Numbered from the stretch's first letter, positions 18,930 through 28,484 are shown. The stretch is DNA of 64,000 bases from Pseudocolwellia agarivorans (GCF_002000085.1 NZ_MUZU01000006.1:124001-188000); one strand, 5' to 3'. Made by a program: numbers and translations. Notes: generated by a model from the letters alone, not told the origin.

Positions 18930-19706
18930 ATGACAAATACTCAATCTAAACCTTTCTATGTTGCTGCTCACGAACTAGGCAGTACAAACACACATTTACC
19001 TCTATGGGCCAGCTATGATCAGAATCCACTAGAATTGAAAGCCTCAGCTACTCAGTTAATTTCCAGAACAGAAGTTGAAGGGGTTCCTGGCGCTTTTCAG
19101 TTACATAATGTACTGAGTAAAGATGAATGCCAAAGCTTTATAAAAGCAGCAGAACAAATGGGCTACACTGAAGATGCTGCTGTATCGTTAAGTAGAAATA
19201 TTCGCCATAATATGAATGTAAATTGGATCACAGATCATTTAACCGAACAGATTATTTGGTCAAGGATCACTGATTTAATTAACCAGAACAATACTCATTT
19301 TTTAAATAAAAACGCCTTAGGGTTAAATCAACGCTTTCGTTTTTATCGTTATGAAAAAGGTGACTACTTTGCTATTCACACTGATGGTGCTTGGCCTGGA
19401 AGCAGAATAATAAATGAAAAACCCGTTATTGATGCTTTTGGCGATAGATACAGCTTATATACGTGTTTGATTTTTTTAAGTGAAGATTTTACTGGAGGTG
19501 CAACTGAGTTTTTAATTGATAGGTTAAACCCAAATAAGCCAGCGCGTAATCCACATGGAGCAGAAACAAAAGGTATTAGAACACCAGCAGGTAGTATGCT
19601 TTGCTTTCCTCATGGATCACACCCTTTACATTGTTTACACGGCTCAGCAATGATCACTAGCGGTGTTAAATACATTATAAGAACAGATATTCTTTTTAGT
19701 TTATAA
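18930..19706 (+). CDS. 2-oxoglutarate/Fe(II) oxygenase, prolyl-4-hydroxylase-like
   Basis: This 258-residue protein has a 2OG-Fe(II) dioxygenase jelly roll: FRFYRYEKGDYFAIHTDGAW with the HXD iron ligands (H150, D152), SLYTCLIFLSEDFTGGATEF, and the distal His in HCLHGSAMITSGVKYIIRTD followed by the Arg that binds 2-oxoglutarate. It should hydroxylate or demodify a substrate at the cost of O2 and 2-oxoglutarate. The N-terminal 60 residues (VAAHELGSTNTHLPLWASYD) are extra to the minimal domain. It is coupled to the VOC gene and faces the convergent MRJP-cupin-Grx2 operon across a bidirectional terminator. Confidence 0.86.
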   Translation: MTNTQSKPFYVAAHELGSTNTHLPLWASYDQNPLELKASATQLISRTEVEGVPGAFQLHNVLSKDECQSFIKAAEQMGYTEDAAVSLSRNIRHNMNVNWITDHLTEQIIWSRITDLINQNNTHFLNKNALGLNQRFRFYRYEKGDYFAIHTDGAWPGSRIINEKPVIDAFGDRYSLYTCLIFLSEDFTGGATEFLIDRLNPNKPARNPHGAETKGIRTPAGSMLCFPHGSHPLHCLHGSAMITSGVKYIIRTDILFSL

Positions 19707-19728
19707 GCTACAACAAATATACTCGAAC

Positions 19729-19761
19729 ACAAAAAAGCTTTCATAATGAAAGCTTTTTTGT
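19729..19761. terminator. Bidirectional terminator between convergent genes
   Basis: ACAAAAAAGCTTTC and GAAAGCTTTTTTGT form a perfect 14-bp stem around ATAAT, with A- and T-runs on both sides. It serves the oxygenase gene (plus) and the MRJP-like gene ending at 19794 (minus). Confidence 0.88.
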
Positions 19762-19793
19762 CATTGTCTTATTAGGCCGTAAATTACTTTGGG

Positions 19794-20936
19794 TTACCTA
19801 CCTAATACGCCGTCAGCTATCGGCCTGAACTGGTAAATTAAATACGGTGGTTTATTTTCAGCAACACCATTATTCAATGGAGCTGAAAGTGGCAATTGTG
19901 CTGCACCTGTATACATATCACCATTAGGGCCTACACTAACACCATCTGGCCATACCATCTGCTGGTCACTTGTGTAATCTCTATACTTACGTGTGCCAGC
20001 AGGAATTACACCAATTTTTCGTTCGCCTACTACGGTTAAATATAAGTTATCATTTTCATCAATACTTAAGCCACCGTTATTTGGTTTTTCAGCATACTGC
20101 TCAACTTTATTACCGAGTTCTTTTTCAGACAAAGCAGTATTAGCAATGTCAGCCATTTGAATACGATATACATATTTTTTGTTCAGTGGCGCAAAGTATA
20201 GCCATTCTTCTTTTCGGTCTAAAACAATACCATCAGCACCGACAAATACATCTATTTGTTTTTGTTTCTTAGTTCCCGCATCCGTTATTATTGGTAGAGT
20301 AAAGTCAGGTAATACGCTTTCATGTCCTTGTAATATACGACGACTTACTCCTGTTTTAAGGTCAACAGTAACTAATGCTGCTTTATCTCCTTTTGGACCG
20401 TTACCAATACCTTCATCAGCAATAACTATCATATTAAATTTATGTGATATGGCTAAATCATTATGCTGAGATTCAGGTAACGATATGGGAGAAGGTAAAT
20501 AAATAATGCGATCTAACATATTCGTTAATACATTCCATGCTACAAGTTTCGGCGTTATACGAGGTTCCGCTTGCCCTGAATCAAGTATCCATACAACCCC
20601 TTCTCCATCAGCTCTTACACCTAAAACCCAGTTTAAATAATCAGCCGGATTCTTAAGTGAACCATCGGCTTTATATGCTCGCTGCATTTCAGCATTAGGA
20701 AACGGGATTGTTTCACCATTTTTTAATAACTCTCCCACTTTTACATTCGGATTATAAAAAGGATGGTAACTAAAAATAAAACGTTCATTTTTAGTATAGG
20801 TAATACCACCAACAGCACCATCAACCTTTGCGTAGATTTTAGACTTTACGGTATTGTCTGCTAAAACACATGCTGACAATACAAATGAGCTGCCTAAAAT
20901 AAGTGTAAGTACTTTATTTAATTTGTTTAACTTCAT
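19794..20936 (-). CDS. Secreted MRJP/Yellow-family protein (second paralogue)
   Basis: The 380-residue product starts with an export signal whose end (LTLILGSSFVLSACVLADNT) contains a lipobox-like LSAC, so it may be a lipoprotein. The body is a propeller of the MRJP/Yellow type: GGITYTKNERFIFSYHPFYN, GEGVVWILDSGQAEPRITPK, AISHKFNMIVIADEGIGNGP, DGIVLDRKEEWLYFAPLNKK and GGLSIDENDNLYLTVVGERK. It resembles the protein at 15276-16379 in domain order but is only moderately similar. It is the last gene of a three-gene operon with glutaredoxin 2 and a small cupin (12 bases after the cupin stop). Confidence 0.85.
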   Translation of the reverse strand: MKLNKLNKVLTLILGSSFVLSACVLADNTVKSKIYAKVDGAVGGITYTKNERFIFSYHPFYNPNVKVGELLKNGETIPFPNAEMQRAYKADGSLKNPADYLNWVLGVRADGEGVVWILDSGQAEPRITPKLVAWNVLTNMLDRIIYLPSPISLPESQHNDLAISHKFNMIVIADEGIGNGPKGDKAALVTVDLKTGVSRRILQGHESVLPDFTLPIITDAGTKKQKQIDVFVGADGIVLDRKEEWLYFAPLNKKYVYRIQMADIANTALSEKELGNKVEQYAEKPNNGGLSIDENDNLYLTVVGERKIGVIPAGTRKYRDYTSDQQMVWPDGVSVGPNGDMYTGAAQLPLSAPLNNGVAENKPPYLIYQFRPIADGVLGR

Positions 20937-20947
20937 AGTATTTATAA

Positions 20948-21352
20948 TTACCTATTTTTAATATAGTCAGCTGTTCCATCAATCCAATCTTGTCTTGCCG
21001 GTGCAAAAAAATCGATATTAATAGAGGCTTTAGTGAAATGAAATTCGTGTGGAATATTAGTCGTAAACACCATAATATCTCCGGTTTTCATCTTAGATTG
21101 TTTACCATTTGAATAAACAGTTGATTGGCTGCCATGAAAATATTGACGTGATAATAACATCCCCATTTGCTCCGAGGGCTGCTGTGCTAAATTCAATAAA
21201 AAAGGCTCAGCTGTTAAGTGTAGTGCTAACCTTTCAATGGTTCCTTTACCAGGCGTCGACATAATTTGTTGATTAATTTTATCTTGCTCGCTACTTGCAT
21301 TAGCCTGAGTGACTAAAAATAAGCTAGCGATAAATAGAGGCGTAAATTTCAT
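20948..21352 (-). CDS. Secreted small cupin-like protein (second paralogue)
   Basis: A 134-residue protein with a signal peptide (MKFTPLFIASLFLVTQANA, cleavage near 19). The barrel portion reads LALHLTAEPFLLNLAQQPSE, MLLSRQYFHGSQSTVYSNGK, TGDIMVFTTNIPHEFHFTKA and INIDFFAPARQDWIDG; HEFHF is the most metal-like motif. The first HXH cupin motif is replaced, so metal binding is less certain than in the cupin at 16677. It starts 9 bases after the glutaredoxin stop and ends 11 bases before the MRJP-like start, so it is the middle gene of the operon. Confidence 0.75.
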   Translation of the reverse strand: MKFTPLFIASLFLVTQANASSEQDKINQQIMSTPGKGTIERLALHLTAEPFLLNLAQQPSEQMGMLLSRQYFHGSQSTVYSNGKQSKMKTGDIMVFTTNIPHEFHFTKASINIDFFAPARQDWIDGTADYIKNR

Positions 21353-21361
21353 TAACGATTC

Positions 21362-22000
21362 TTAATATAACTTTAATAATGGAAGTGCTAAGTTTTCGCT
21401 TTGTATATTTAACCAATGCTGTAGCTTTTCAGGCCAGTTAATTGTTGGTTCGCAACTTACCCCTGATAATATGGAATAATAAATAGCTTGATCCACCAAA
21501 GAAGCTTGGGTATCAGTGCCATTAAAATTAAGTAATTGTTCAGCTTCGTTAGCTAAAGCTTCAACGTGTTTTACTATTTCCGCTGTTTGCTCAAGTAAGT
21601 GATCAAAATTTAATTCAGCTACTTGCTTATTAGCAACCCAAGCTAAATGACTTTCTTCTTTTGAAAACTCAGCTAAATTCAGTGACAACCATCGTGGATA
21701 ACCTATACGTTGCAACAAAGGAAAAGCTTTCTTTTGCCATTGTAAAGTCGTTTCAGCGGGGGCAGATGCGACATAGTCGTGCTTTAATGAAATAAGGTAA
21801 TCAATAATATCGCTGCTCTCTAACATAGGCGTACCGTCATCTTTAATTAAAATAGGTACAACTTTTTTACCTACTAATTGAATAGGTGTTTCTTTGTCAT
21901 GATAATCAACGATAATTTCTTGTAATGAAATATGTAGCATCTTAGCTACATATCTAACACGAATACAAAATGGGCAATGTTCATATATATATAATTTCAC
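21362..22000 (-). CDS. grxB: Glutaredoxin 2
   Basis: The 212-residue protein has a thioredoxin fold with CPFC at residues 9-12 (MKLYIYEHCPFCIRVRYVAK), the cis-Pro region GKKVVPILIKDDGTPMLESS and the S-D pair of a glutathione-binding fold (ESSDIIDYL), followed by an all-alpha GST-like C-terminal domain. Length and order match E. coli Grx2 (215 residues, CPYC). It reduces mixed disulphides or acts on glutathione conjugates in the cytosol. Being first in an operon with an exported cupin and an exported MRJP-like protein is unusual and suggests a specialised role in this locus rather than housekeeping redox control. Confidence 0.88.
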   Translation of the reverse strand: MKLYIYEHCPFCIRVRYVAKMLHISLQEIIVDYHDKETPIQLVGKKVVPILIKDDGTPMLESSDIIDYLISLKHDYVASAPAETTLQWQKKAFPLLQRIGYPRWLSLNLAEFSKEESHLAWVANKQVAELNFDHLLEQTAEIVKHVEALANEAEQLLNFNGTDTQASLVDQAIYYSILSGVSCEPTINWPEKLQHWLNIQSENLALPLLKLY

Positions 22001-22180
22001 AGTTACTACCTTATTAAGATGAATGGGAGTTCAGTAGTAATAGAGTAACTAATCAAAAGTTTAACAAAAACATCAATACTGACGAAACATTCTCAATTTA
22101 TTATTGATAATGCTCCCTCAGTATTGATGTTTTTAAACTTATGTGAAATATCAGGGAAAGAATTCACTATTTAAAATATT

Positions 22181-23461
22181 TTAAAAGCGGTAAGACACTC
22201 TTGCAGCGATAGCATTACCGTCGTGATATGTTTGCCCTGTTGTACTGGTAAATGGTGACTTAGTAATATCGGGCCCTGACACTTGAGCATCATAGTATTG
22301 CAGTTGTAAGTTGATATTTTGATTGATGTAATAATTAGTGCCTATCATAGAAACTTCGGCTTTAGTGCCCTCATTATGATCGACTAGGTCTAATACACTG
22401 TAGCGAGCGTACACTTCCCAAATACCATTTTCGTCTGTTGGTCGGCCAAATTTAGCGTACTTAGTATTGTATTTTAAATGGGTATCGCCATTAAGAAAGT
22501 AGCTTGCTGTTACATAATAACCACTAAAAGATAAGTCGTTAACACTGCTATCAACGGCATCTACGTCCATATTTCCGTATTCACCTTCAATGCGAAAAGC
22601 ATTTTTTTGATAAGCAATTTCGCCCATAATAATAGTTGTATCGTTAGCTGCATCTAAGGTGGGTGCCTGAACTAAACGGTTGGTTGCATTTCTAATCCCC
22701 GCCCTTTCCGTTAACGCAATTTTTTCTTTACCTAGCTCTCTTAAAGCGTAAGACGCGCCAAGATGGAAAACTGAATCATTGGTCATATATGACCATGTTC
22801 CACGAGTATTATAGCCAAGTTCAAGTTTGTCGTTAGCATCACGTCCGTCTTTATCCCCAGCATATTTTTTATCTTCAAAAACGCCAGCCGATAATCTAAA
22901 ACCATGATCAAATAATCTATGTCCCTGAATCCCCCATTGAAACGCAGTAGCAAAAGCATTCGCAACCATAGGACGTTCAGCTGTTAATTCTTCACCAATG
23001 TACTGAACCGAAAAACTTCTATCTTCTTTAATTTTACCTATTCGAAATTCAGTTTTATTGTTAGGTTGATAACGAGCAAAACCAACAAAAAACCGCGTAG
23101 AATCATCATCAGCTAATAGTAATAAAACATAATCGAGCTTATCGTTAGCTTTATGAAAAGCCCTTAAGTGTACTCGTCTAACAAAAACGTCAGATCCTGT
23201 TGCTCCTTCATTATTTGCATTATAAGCGCCGTTGTATTGGTTATAATCCATTTGTACAAGGCCCGCGAAACGCGTTTTACTAACGTTAGGCTTTTTCTTT
23301 TCTTGCTCCTGCTTTTGATAAGTTTTTAATTTTTTCTCTAATTTTTCTAAACGTTGCTCTACTGTATCTTGCGCGTTACTAGCAAAAGTAGACGAACAAC
23401 AAACCGCTATAACAGAGTAACTTAACGTTTTTTTCAGATTTCGATACATCGAATTAATCAT
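22181..23461 (-). CDS. OprP/OprO-type outer-membrane porin
   Basis: The start at 23461 is preferred (SD AAGGGA, 5 bases upstream), giving 426 residues; a longer frame starts at 23476. A signal peptide ends near FASNA, then comes a short coiled coil typical of this family (TVEQRLEKLEKKLKTYQKQE). The barrel starts with FAGLVQMDYNQYNG and ends in VSYRF with the C-terminal Phe that the Bam machinery recognises. Internal KFGRPTDENGIWEVYARYSV is a family hallmark of phosphate-selective porin O/P proteins. It probably passes a small, possibly anionic, substrate. The chemoreceptor gene is immediately upstream on the same strand (48 bases), which suggests co-expression. Confidence 0.87.
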   Translation of the reverse strand: MINSMYRNLKKTLSYSVIAVCCSSTFASNAQDTVEQRLEKLEKKLKTYQKQEQEKKKPNVSKTRFAGLVQMDYNQYNGAYNANNEGATGSDVFVRRVHLRAFHKANDKLDYVLLLLADDDSTRFFVGFARYQPNNKTEFRIGKIKEDRSFSVQYIGEELTAERPMVANAFATAFQWGIQGHRLFDHGFRLSAGVFEDKKYAGDKDGRDANDKLELGYNTRGTWSYMTNDSVFHLGASYALRELGKEKIALTERAGIRNATNRLVQAPTLDAANDTTIIMGEIAYQKNAFRIEGEYGNMDVDAVDSSVNDLSFSGYYVTASYFLNGDTHLKYNTKYAKFGRPTDENGIWEVYARYSVLDLVDHNEGTKAEVSMIGTNYYINQNINLQLQYYDAQVSGPDITKSPFTSTTGQTYHDGNAIAARVSYRF

Positions 23462-23509
23462 AATATCCCTTGCCATATGTTTTTAGTTAAAGCTTGTTTT
23501 GCGCAAAAG

Positions 23510-25396
23510 TTATAGCTTAAATATAACAATTGTCTCTTTTAAAGACTGAGCAACCTCTTTTAGGTGTGTTGCTATTTCTTTGTTATTACTTGATTTTTCA
23601 TGTGTGTATTTAGCAAGGTCATTTATCGCGACTACGGTTTCATTAATTTCAGAAGCGACATGTGTTTGCTCTTCTGCCGCAGTAGCTATTTGGGTGTTCA
23701 TATCTTGAATAACATTGATTGAGTGTTGAATGGATTGTAGTGACTGATTAACCTCAGTCGACTTTTCTTTAGTTTGCTGAGCATCACTCACAATAACATC
23801 CATTAATTGCACAGAGTTTTTAGATTCAAGCTGCAATCGCGTGATCATGGTATGAATTTCGTTTGTACTTTCTTTAGTTTTAGTTGCTAGGTTTCTCACT
23901 TCATCCGCAACTACTGCAAAACCACGACCATGTTCTCCTGCACGGGCTGCTTCAATAGCAGCATTAAGTGCAAGTAAATTTGTTTGTTCTGAAATACTAT
24001 CTATAACATTTAAAATACTGCCAATGCTGTCGGTTTCTTTTTCTAAATTATTAGAAACCGTAACTACTTTATCGATACCGCTAAGTAACAAGTTAAGACT
24101 TTCACTCATCGATTCAACAATGCCAGTACCTTTGGCTGCGTCAGAACTTGTTGTATCTGCTGCATCAGAAGCTTGCACAGCATTTCGAGCTACCTCATCA
24201 ACTGTAATGGTCATTTCATTCATTGCAGTAGCTGTGGCTTCAATACGCACCATTTGATCTGACGAACTATTATTCACCTCACCAGATGATTGAAACATTT
24301 GAGTAGAAGAAGCATCTAACTGCTCAGCAGAATTATTAATGGACTGCACTATGCTACGAAGATTTATCGCCATTTTAAGAATTTCAGCATAAACGCCTGT
24401 ATCTTTATCTGATGGTAAAGGTGCAGAGGCTAAATCACCTTCAGCAATTTTATGTAATAACTGCTCTATTTCTTTCGGCTCACCACCAATTGGGATATAC
24501 ATTAATCGAATAACAATCACATAAATAATAACGAGTGAAACAATAATTAAGCTGATCGCCATAATACTCGTGTAAATCAAATTATTATTAGATGATGAGT
24601 TAATTCGTTCCTGTGAATCCCATGCCATAACGGCCCAATCTAAAGATTTAATAGGCACTGATATAGCAAAATATTCTTTCTTATCTAATGTGTAAGCATG
24701 CGGTGCAAAAGCACTTTCTTTATTCTGAGCAAAAGCTGGAATGGTTTTAAATAGGTTGTTGCCTATGTCTTTAGGAAATTTAGAGGCGAGTACGTAACCG
24801 TCTGCGCGCGTAACATAAATTTGGTTATCTTCTGAAAGCTCTTTAACAAAGTTAGTGAGTTGATCAAGCGCTAAATTAACGCAAAGTACGGCAACGATTT
24901 CACCATTACGAATTACAGGTACGCCAATCGCCATAACTAAATTATCAGCGGCACTTTTATAAGGTGTCGTGATAATATTTTTTTCACCTGCAAAGATTCG
25001 TGTATACCATTCTCGCTTTAATTCTTTCGCATTAAAATTTTTGATAATGCCATTTTTAGCAGACGAATAAGTAACACCGCTTTTTAGCCCGATATAAGCA
25101 TTTAATACATTGAGTTCATCTTTTACTCGATGTGCCTCTGTAACAAATTTTTCAACATCTAACTCACCATTTGTATCAATAACAATTTGAGAAGCCACCA
25201 TAGTTAAGAGAGAAAAATATCGATTAACATTTTGCTCTACAGCTTTAGATGTTAAAAATGCTTGGTTACTCAGCTTATTAGAGTAGTTTTCAACAGAAGA
25301 TGATTTAAAGTTAATAAATCCGATGGTAGATATTGCAATAATTATAGTAGTAAATAAAAGAGCAATAAAAAGAATGAGTTTAGTTTTAGCAGCCAT
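23510..25396 (-). CDS. Methyl-accepting chemotaxis protein with dCache sensor
   Basis: A 628-residue receptor: a first transmembrane helix ([20 protein letters not shown]), a periplasmic dCache-type double-PAS sensor (about 35-275, with [40 protein letters not shown] and the second module [14 protein letters not shown]), a second helix ([20 protein letters not shown]), a linker/HAMP-like region, and the cytoplasmic coiled coil with the highly conserved hairpin tip [20 protein letters not shown] followed by [20 protein letters not shown]. It senses a ligand directly and signals to CheA. Lying between a porin and the catabolic cluster it may direct swimming to the cluster's substrate (inference). 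Confidence 0.93.
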   Translation of the reverse strand: MAAKTKLILFIALLFTTIIIAISTIGFINFKSSSVENYSNKLSNQAFLTSKAVEQNVNRYFSLLTMVASQIVIDTNGELDVEKFVTEAHRVKDELNVLNAYIGLKSGVTYSSAKNGIIKNFNAKELKREWYTRIFAGEKNIITTPYKSAADNLVMAIGVPVIRNGEIVAVLCVNLALDQLTNFVKELSEDNQIYVTRADGYVLASKFPKDIGNNLFKTIPAFAQNKESAFAPHAYTLDKKEYFAISVPIKSLDWAVMAWDSQERINSSSNNNLIYTSIMAISLIIVSLVIIYVIVIRLMYIPIGGEPKEIEQLLHKIAEGDLASAPLPSDKDTGVYAEILKMAINLRSIVQSINNSAEQLDASSTQMFQSSGEVNNSSSDQMVRIEATATAMNEMTITVDEVARNAVQASDAADTTSSDAAKGTGIVESMSESLNLLLSGIDKVVTVSNNLEKETDSIGSILNVIDSISEQTNLLALNAAIEAARAGEHGRGFAVVADEVRNLATKTKESTNEIHTMITRLQLESKNSVQLMDVIVSDAQQTKEKSTEVNQSLQSIQHSINVIQDMNTQIATAAEEQTHVASEINETVVAINDLAKYTHEKSSNNKEIATHLKEVAQSLKETIVIFKL

Positions 25397-25670
25397 AATA
25401 CGCCTAGAAGTATATATTTATAAAATGATTAATTTACATAAATTCCATTAACTTCAAATATTGTTGAAGCTATGTAAACAGTACTTATACCTATTTCATA
25501 CAATTAAATGGGTATTAAACATTTTAATGTTCATTCATGATTATAGTTACTTTTAATAAATAACGAGTTTTTATTTATATGAAATTTAAGCTCCTCCGGA
25601 TCACCATGAATAACGAATTAAATTAAAAACTTGTATTTAATTCTTTTCTTAACGGGCTATAACAAATAAA

Positions 25671-25830
25671 AATTGGGTTATTGTGCCATTATGAAAAACA
25701 CAATTTTTACATTACAAATACAATATTAGAGAAATAAAAAAAGCTGAACCTCTGTTGGTATTATAAATAGAAGGGAGTTATTAAGTGCTCAAGCACAAGA
25801 AAAAATATTAGATTTGCGGACTTTGATGTT
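25671..25830 (+). pseudogene. Decayed 3' fragment of an OpuAC-like gene
   Basis: Translation gives WVIVPL, a TGA where the intact gene has TGG (Trp), then KTQFLHYKYNIREIKK, matching FIVPLWKPQFLHYKYNIREI of the protein at 17167-17949; nucleotide identity there is very high. After a frame change it continues GIINRRELLSAQAQEKILDL, aligning with GAVDRAVLLMPEDKKSLFTD and the following EQIKTLDSL. Upstream and downstream parts of the gene are gone. This is a duplicate or rearranged copy in decay, ending just before the MITE-like element. Confidence 0.8.
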
Positions 25831-25841
25831 TAAAATATTCC

Positions 25842-26169
25842 TTAACCTCAACTCGGGTTAATGAATGTTAGATAATGAATTAAAAATCTTATTTATCAAA
25901 ATCTTAATCTGTATCGTTGTTTTCCTAAGTTATATTAGTCTCTCAACATTGATATTTTTGTGTATAACAAGGCGAATTTTTCTATCTAATAGCTGGCTAT
26001 TAGTAATAAATTCAACGAAGTTAGGCATGAAAATAGCTTGTTGAGTAACTTTGCTTATCCCGAGCTGAGGTTCCTTAGCCATACAGCTAAGGAATATTAA
26101 TTGATAATGGTTTTTAAGACTAAGCAACCTCAACTTAGGTTAACGTTCATTAATGCGAGTTGAGGTTAA
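25842..26169. repeat. MITE-like element, copy B (longer variant)
   Basis: Left end TTAACCTCAACTCGGGTTAA and right end (reverse complement reads TTAACCTCAACTCGCATTAA) form terminal inverted repeats. The interior AATAGCTGGCTATTAGTAAT ... CCGAGCTGAGGTT parallels copies A and C, followed by an extra 90-base arm with a hairpin (TTCCTTAGC/GCTAAGGAA). Its end lies 3 bases from the sulfatase stop codon. Confidence 0.65.
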
Positions 26170-26172
26170 GTA

Positions 26173-27633
26173 TTAAAGCTCAAACGTATTTTTAAATACT
26201 GGCGTTTTAGCGCCCTTTTGCTCTTTTAACCATTGCTCTCCTGCTTTTTCACTATCAAACCAAATAGGTTGGCGATGGCTTTGATTAAATTGTTCTGCTT
26301 CTTTAACCATGGTGGCTAGTACCTCTGGGTATTTAGCACTTATATCATTAGATTCACTAATGTCTTTATTGATATTAAAAAGTTTCCAAGGTTTGTTAAC
26401 CACTTTAGTCGCTTTCCATTCATTCATACGTACACCAATATCTACATCTGCCCCTCTATAACGCATAACGTAAATATTACTGTTTTTACGTGGATTTTTA
26501 TCTGCCAGTAGATCTTCCCAAATATTTACACCATCTAAAGACTTGGTTGCAGGAATGTTAGCATCTGCTAAATGAGCAAAAGTTGGGTAAAAATCTAACG
26601 CACTTACAGGGTAATTAAATACTTTTCCTGCGGGTACTTTACTTGGCCAATGAAAAAACATAGGTACACGGAATCCGCCTTCGTAAGCATCGCCTTTTTC
26701 GCCTCGCAGCGGTGAGTTATCAGCACCTTGTTCAGGCTTTCCACCATTATCACTTAAGAAAACAATAAGCGTATTTTCATATTCACCTGTCGCTTTTAAT
26801 GTTTTAACAATATCACCTACACCACGGTCAACGGCATAAACCATAGCAGCATAAGTTCTGCGTTTTTTATCTTTTATAGAAGCAAACTTTTCCATATCTT
26901 CAGCTTTGGCTTCCATAGGAGCATGTGGCGCATTGTAAGCAACATAAAGGAAAAATGGTTTATCTTTGGCTGATGCTTGCGTAATAAAACGTGAAGCTTC
27001 ACGTGATAGCGCATCTGTCATGTATTCAGTTTCACGTACTTCTTTACCATTGTGCTCTAAAGGTAATAAATAACTATGAATACGTTTATTACCCGCTTTG
27101 ACTTGCTTGTTATAAATTGATTCATAATCTTCAGGAAAGTAACGATGTCCTCCATCTAAAAAGCCGTAATAATCGTCAAATCCTCTAGCATTTGGGTGAT
27201 ACTTAGGGCCACGTCCCATATGCCATTTACCTACAGCTCCGGTGTAGTAACCCGCATCTTGCAGTACATTACCCATTAATACTTCATTAACGTCAATACC
27301 TTGTTTGTTGTATTCAACATAACCTCTAGCAGGCTGCGGTAAGTTAAATTGCCCACCAAATTTATGAGGATAACGTCCTGAAAACATACCCATTCGGCTT
27401 GGCCCACAAAAAGGATGAACAACATACGCTGATGAAAACTTGGTTCCTTTTGACGCTAAGTCGTCTAGCTCTGGTGTTTTAATATCTTTTGCACCATTGA
27501 AGCCAACATCACCATAACCAAGATCATCAGCTAGTACGATAATAATGTTAGGCTGTTTTTGATCAGAAGCAGCAAAAGCATGAACACTGAAAGCTGACAA
27601 TACAACCAACAGTAATTTAAAATTAAATTTCAT
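26173..27633 (-). CDS. Secreted sulfatase (S1 family, formylglycine type)
   Basis: With the ATG at 27633 (a GTG 4 codons earlier is less likely) the protein has 486 residues and a signal peptide (KLLLVVLSAFSVHAFA). The active-site motif FCGPSRMGMFSGR carries Cys76, which would be matured to formylglycine, in the CXPSR consensus; metal ligands are seen in NIIIVLADDLGYGDVGFNG and IVFLSDNGG. Other conserved blocks are GKWHMGRGPKYHPNARGFD and PLRGEKGDAYEGGFRVPMFF. It removes sulfate esters from a sulfated carbohydrate or aryl compound in the periplasm. No anaerobic maturase or FGE gene is visible in this window. It is 343 bases downstream of the NTF2-like gene and probably has its own promoter. 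Confidence 0.92.
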   Translation of the reverse strand: MKFNFKLLLVVLSAFSVHAFAASDQKQPNIIIVLADDLGYGDVGFNGAKDIKTPELDDLASKGTKFSSAYVVHPFCGPSRMGMFSGRYPHKFGGQFNLPQPARGYVEYNKQGIDVNEVLMGNVLQDAGYYTGAVGKWHMGRGPKYHPNARGFDDYYGFLDGGHRYFPEDYESIYNKQVKAGNKRIHSYLLPLEHNGKEVRETEYMTDALSREASRFITQASAKDKPFFLYVAYNAPHAPMEAKAEDMEKFASIKDKKRRTYAAMVYAVDRGVGDIVKTLKATGEYENTLIVFLSDNGGKPEQGADNSPLRGEKGDAYEGGFRVPMFFHWPSKVPAGKVFNYPVSALDFYPTFAHLADANIPATKSLDGVNIWEDLLADKNPRKNSNIYVMRYRGADVDIGVRMNEWKATKVVNKPWKLFNINKDISESNDISAKYPEVLATMVKEAEQFNQSHRQPIWFDSEKAGEQWLKEQKGAKTPVFKNTFEL

Positions 27634-27976
27634 AATAGGTTCCACAATAGGAGGTTTTGCGATAAAAAATATCGGTAAATATTCAATAACAATTGTAATT
27701 TACGGTTATTGGTCTTAATTATTATTCATTATAAATTGTCGTATTCGCTACATTATTTTCTTTAAAAGATGTAACAAAAAGTAGAAAGCTGCAGCTAAAG
27801 GAAAACGTTCGCCTTAAATTGCGATTTACAACATAAAACATTTAAAAGAAAAGTACAGTAATAATTTTTGAAGGAAAGCATAGGTGGTAGCAATAACTCT
27901 ATTCAACTATCTTTATTAATAATTTGAATAGAGTAAAAATGCTTATTTTTAATACATAACAATCTAATCAGTACTT
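27634..27976. other. Intergenic region with an inverted repeat
   Basis: CTCTATTCAA (27897-27906) and TTGAATAGAG (27924-27933) form a 10-bp stem with a 17-base loop shortly after the stop of the NTF2-like gene (minus strand); no T-run follows, so it may be a processing hairpin rather than an intrinsic terminator. The rest is AT-rich and presumably holds the sulfatase promoter. Confidence 0.45.
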
Positions 27977-28468
27977 TTAATGCATAGCATCGGTAACCAT
28001 TTTGCTATCAACTATTTGTTCAAAACTAATAATTTTTTTATCTTTTAGCTTCCATATGTGTGCAACCCTAGCGTTAAAGCTTTTTCCTGTTTCACGGTAG
28101 GTACCTGAATATGTTCCATAAGCGATAACAATATTGTTTTGAGCTACGTAATTTTCAGCTGTAAATTTATAGTCATCCCATTGGCTTGCTAACTTCGCAA
28201 AAACATTCGATGCTATTTCATTAAAACCTTGATATGTACCCGCGTAAGGAAAACCGTCTGCCTCACGCCATTGCACGTTACGACTCAAATATTTTTGAAG
28301 GTTTTTACCATTTTCTTCTGAAGTTTTACCTTCGTATGTACTTTGCACTATTTCAAGATTAGTCATGCTTTCCTCCGATAATATTCCCGTACCAAATGCA
28401 CTAGCGGTATGAGCAATGATAAAAAACATAAAATATTTAATTAAAAAGTTTATTGGTCGCTTAGCCAT
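27977..28468 (-). CDS. NTF2-like (SnoaL/ketosteroid-isomerase-type) protein, start uncertain
   Basis: The domain runs MTNLEIVQSTYEGKTSEENG, VQWREADGFPYAGTYQGFNE, AENYVAQNNIVIAYGTYSGT, KSFNARVAHIWKLKDKKIIS, a typical single NTF2-fold enzyme. Two starts compete. The outer ATG at 28468 adds a segment (KYFMFFIIAHTASAFG) that looks like a signal peptide, giving 163 residues. The inner ATG at 28366 has an excellent Shine-Dalgarno (CGGAGGAAAGC) and would give a 129-residue cytosolic protein like most of its relatives. Both could be used. It follows the DsbA-like gene by 16 bases. Confidence 0.75.
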   Translation of the reverse strand: MAKRPINFLIKYFMFFIIAHTASAFGTGILSEESMTNLEIVQSTYEGKTSEENGKNLQKYLSRNVQWREADGFPYAGTYQGFNEIASNVFAKLASQWDDYKFTAENYVAQNNIVIAYGTYSGTYRETGKSFNARVAHIWKLKDKKIISFEQIVDSKMVTDAMH

Positions 28469-28484
28469 AAATACTCACTTACAC

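Larger units (their letters stand above)
25397..26172. other. Gene-poor region with pseudogene remnant and repeat
   Basis: The 776 bases between the chemoreceptor start and the sulfatase stop hold the receptor's promoter region, a remnant of an OpuAC-like gene (25671-25830) and a MITE-like element (25842-26169); see separate entries. The open frame at 25930-26133 lies inside the repeat and is not considered a gene. Confidence 0.7.

Noticed and set aside
25930-26133. 67-residue open frame on the minus strand
   Set aside because: Lies wholly inside the MITE-like repeat copy B.
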